DNA from: JBBQKI01 sp038326725
GTDB lineage: Bacteria > Bacteroidota > Bacteroidia > Flavobacteriales > Flavobacteriaceae
NCBI GenBank assembly: GCA_038326725.1
Contig: JBBQKI010000007.1
Location: 12,548-76,547 of the forward strand
Reading direction: 5' to 3'
DNA: 64,000 nucleotides
In this document: piece by piece, positions 63,572 to 64,000 of the stretch
How the letters are laid out: the number at the start of each line of letters is the position of its first letter
Numbering within the stretch: the stretch's first letter is position 1
Notes under the pieces: generated by a model
Seen by the model: the letters and a program-made list of their open reading frames with translations, nothing else
What the model was told of the DNA's origin: nothing
Database searches by the model: none
Translations under genes and position numbers: made by a program

Positions 63572-64000
63572 TTATTTTTTAAGGATTAATTTCTTTGTGA
63601 AACTTTGGTGCTCCCCGATCAGGCGCACGAAGTACATCCCCTCGGGATAGGGTTGTACATCAAAACTGAACTGCCTTTGAAGAGCTTTTATTTTTTTGTA
63701 CAATATCCGCCCTGATATATCAAGCAATACCACAGAATATGTTTCATTACTTGGAACAAATACTGTCACGCTACTTACAGCAGGGTTGGGGTACATTAGA
63801 ATATCGTCTGCGTTCACTAAAGTTCTTTCTCCTTCGGGATCCTCAACAATATCTTGGTGCGCAAAACATTGTTGTTCTGGCGGCGGCGGGTCGCCATGCA
63901 CTATTGTTTTTTGACCATACACGCTGTAAGTGCAAAAATCCGTTACTTCCAAGTCCAGGATTGTTTGACCGGAAGTGTGAAGGCTTAGGGCAATTTCCAC
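63572..64000 (-). CDS. C-terminal part of a T9SS cargo protein (5' end outside window)
   Basis: 142 codons to the window edge. A Cys-containing stretch (TDFCTYSVYGQKTIV, PPPPEQQCFAHQD) precedes a T9SS type A sorting domain: DDILMYPNPAVSSVTVFVPS, VVLLDISGRILYKKI, GMYFVRLIG, FTKKLILKK. The real start lies outside the window; the GTG-like beginning at 64000 is an artefact of the edge. Likely a surface or secreted protein of unknown function, in one operon with the downstream lipoprotein. Confidence 0.85.
   Translation of the reverse strand: MEIALSLHTSGQTILDLEVTDFCTYSVYGQKTIVHGDPPPPEQQCFAHQDIVEDPEGERTLVNADDILMYPNPAVSSVTVFVPSNETYSVVLLDISGRILYKKIKALQRQFSFDVQPYPEGMYFVRLIGEHQSFTKKLILKK

Overview
The window is from a Bacteroidota chromosome, most likely a member of the Flavobacteriaceae. 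The reasons are: type IX secretion (T9SS) C-terminal sorting domains on several secreted proteins, a PorZ homologue, start sites without Shine-Dalgarno sequences, several promoter-like boxes of the Bacteroidota type (TAnnTTTG), an IleRS of the GxHH type, and gene neighbourhoods typical of flavobacteria (ileS-dksA-lspA, porZ-recO, yicC-gmk-nadD). Base composition is moderately AT-rich throughout. No prophage, plasmid module, transposase or CRISPR array was seen; this is a core-genome segment with scattered accessory genes.

Layout. 1-3.8 kb: a truncated patatin/outer-membrane-barrel phospholipase overlapping uvrC. 4-5.1 kb: a secreted LRR-like T9SS protein. 5.2-9.1 kb: a compact cluster of two RimK-type ATP-grasp ligases flanking a RimB-type protease, followed by an AstE/aspartoacylase-like enzyme and 5-formyltetrahydrofolate cyclo-ligase. 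9.1-14.4 kb: a CD225/DUF2752 membrane pair facing lspA, a DksA-like regulator and ileS. 14.7-20 kb: dsbD, a predicted barrel protein, a zinc-ribbon protein, a SYLF lipid-binding protein and a GNAT enzyme. 20-27 kb: recO-porZ, gdhA, an outer-membrane protein, a GNAT remnant and metB. 27-34 kb: a DUF3298 lipoprotein, an ArsC/Spx-like protein, an EamA transporter, a thioesterase, a YheT-like hydrolase, yicC-gmk-nadD and gpsA. 34-43 kb: prolyl oligopeptidase, a secreted CRTAC1 protein with a diheme cytochrome lipoprotein, asd, mscL, alr and tdk. 43-49.4 kb: a hypothetical protein, rsmI, a CMD-family protein, recJ, lpxH, queD, a universal stress protein and tRNA-Ala(GGC). 49.5-58.2 kb: an AddAB-type helicase-nuclease pair whose genes are separated by ompA and kbl. 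58.3-62.2 kb: sodA, a long PurF-like amidophosphoribosyltransferase and a PfkB kinase. 62.3-64 kb: a probably frameshifted secreted protein, a lipoprotein and the 3' end of another T9SS cargo gene.

How the genes relate. Many are housekeeping: translation (ileS, tRNA-Ala, rsmI), DNA repair (uvrC, recO, recJ, addAB), nucleotide and amino-acid metabolism (gmk, tdk, purF, asd, gdhA, metB, kbl, alr), lipid and envelope biogenesis (gpsA, lpxH, lspA, ompA, dsbD), and T9SS export (porZ with its LRR, CRTAC1 and terminal cargo proteins).

The most unusual points are: two independent repeat-derived, in-frame insertions in ileS (a palindromic GC-rich element and a tandem GCGAAGTCGAAGTA unit), in an enzyme that also carries the swapped GIHH form of the HIGH motif; the RimK-RimB-RimK-AstE-like cluster, which looks like a little-described amino-acid tagging and trimming system; and a homopolymer (T8) frameshift that separates a signal peptide from its protein near 62.8 kb.
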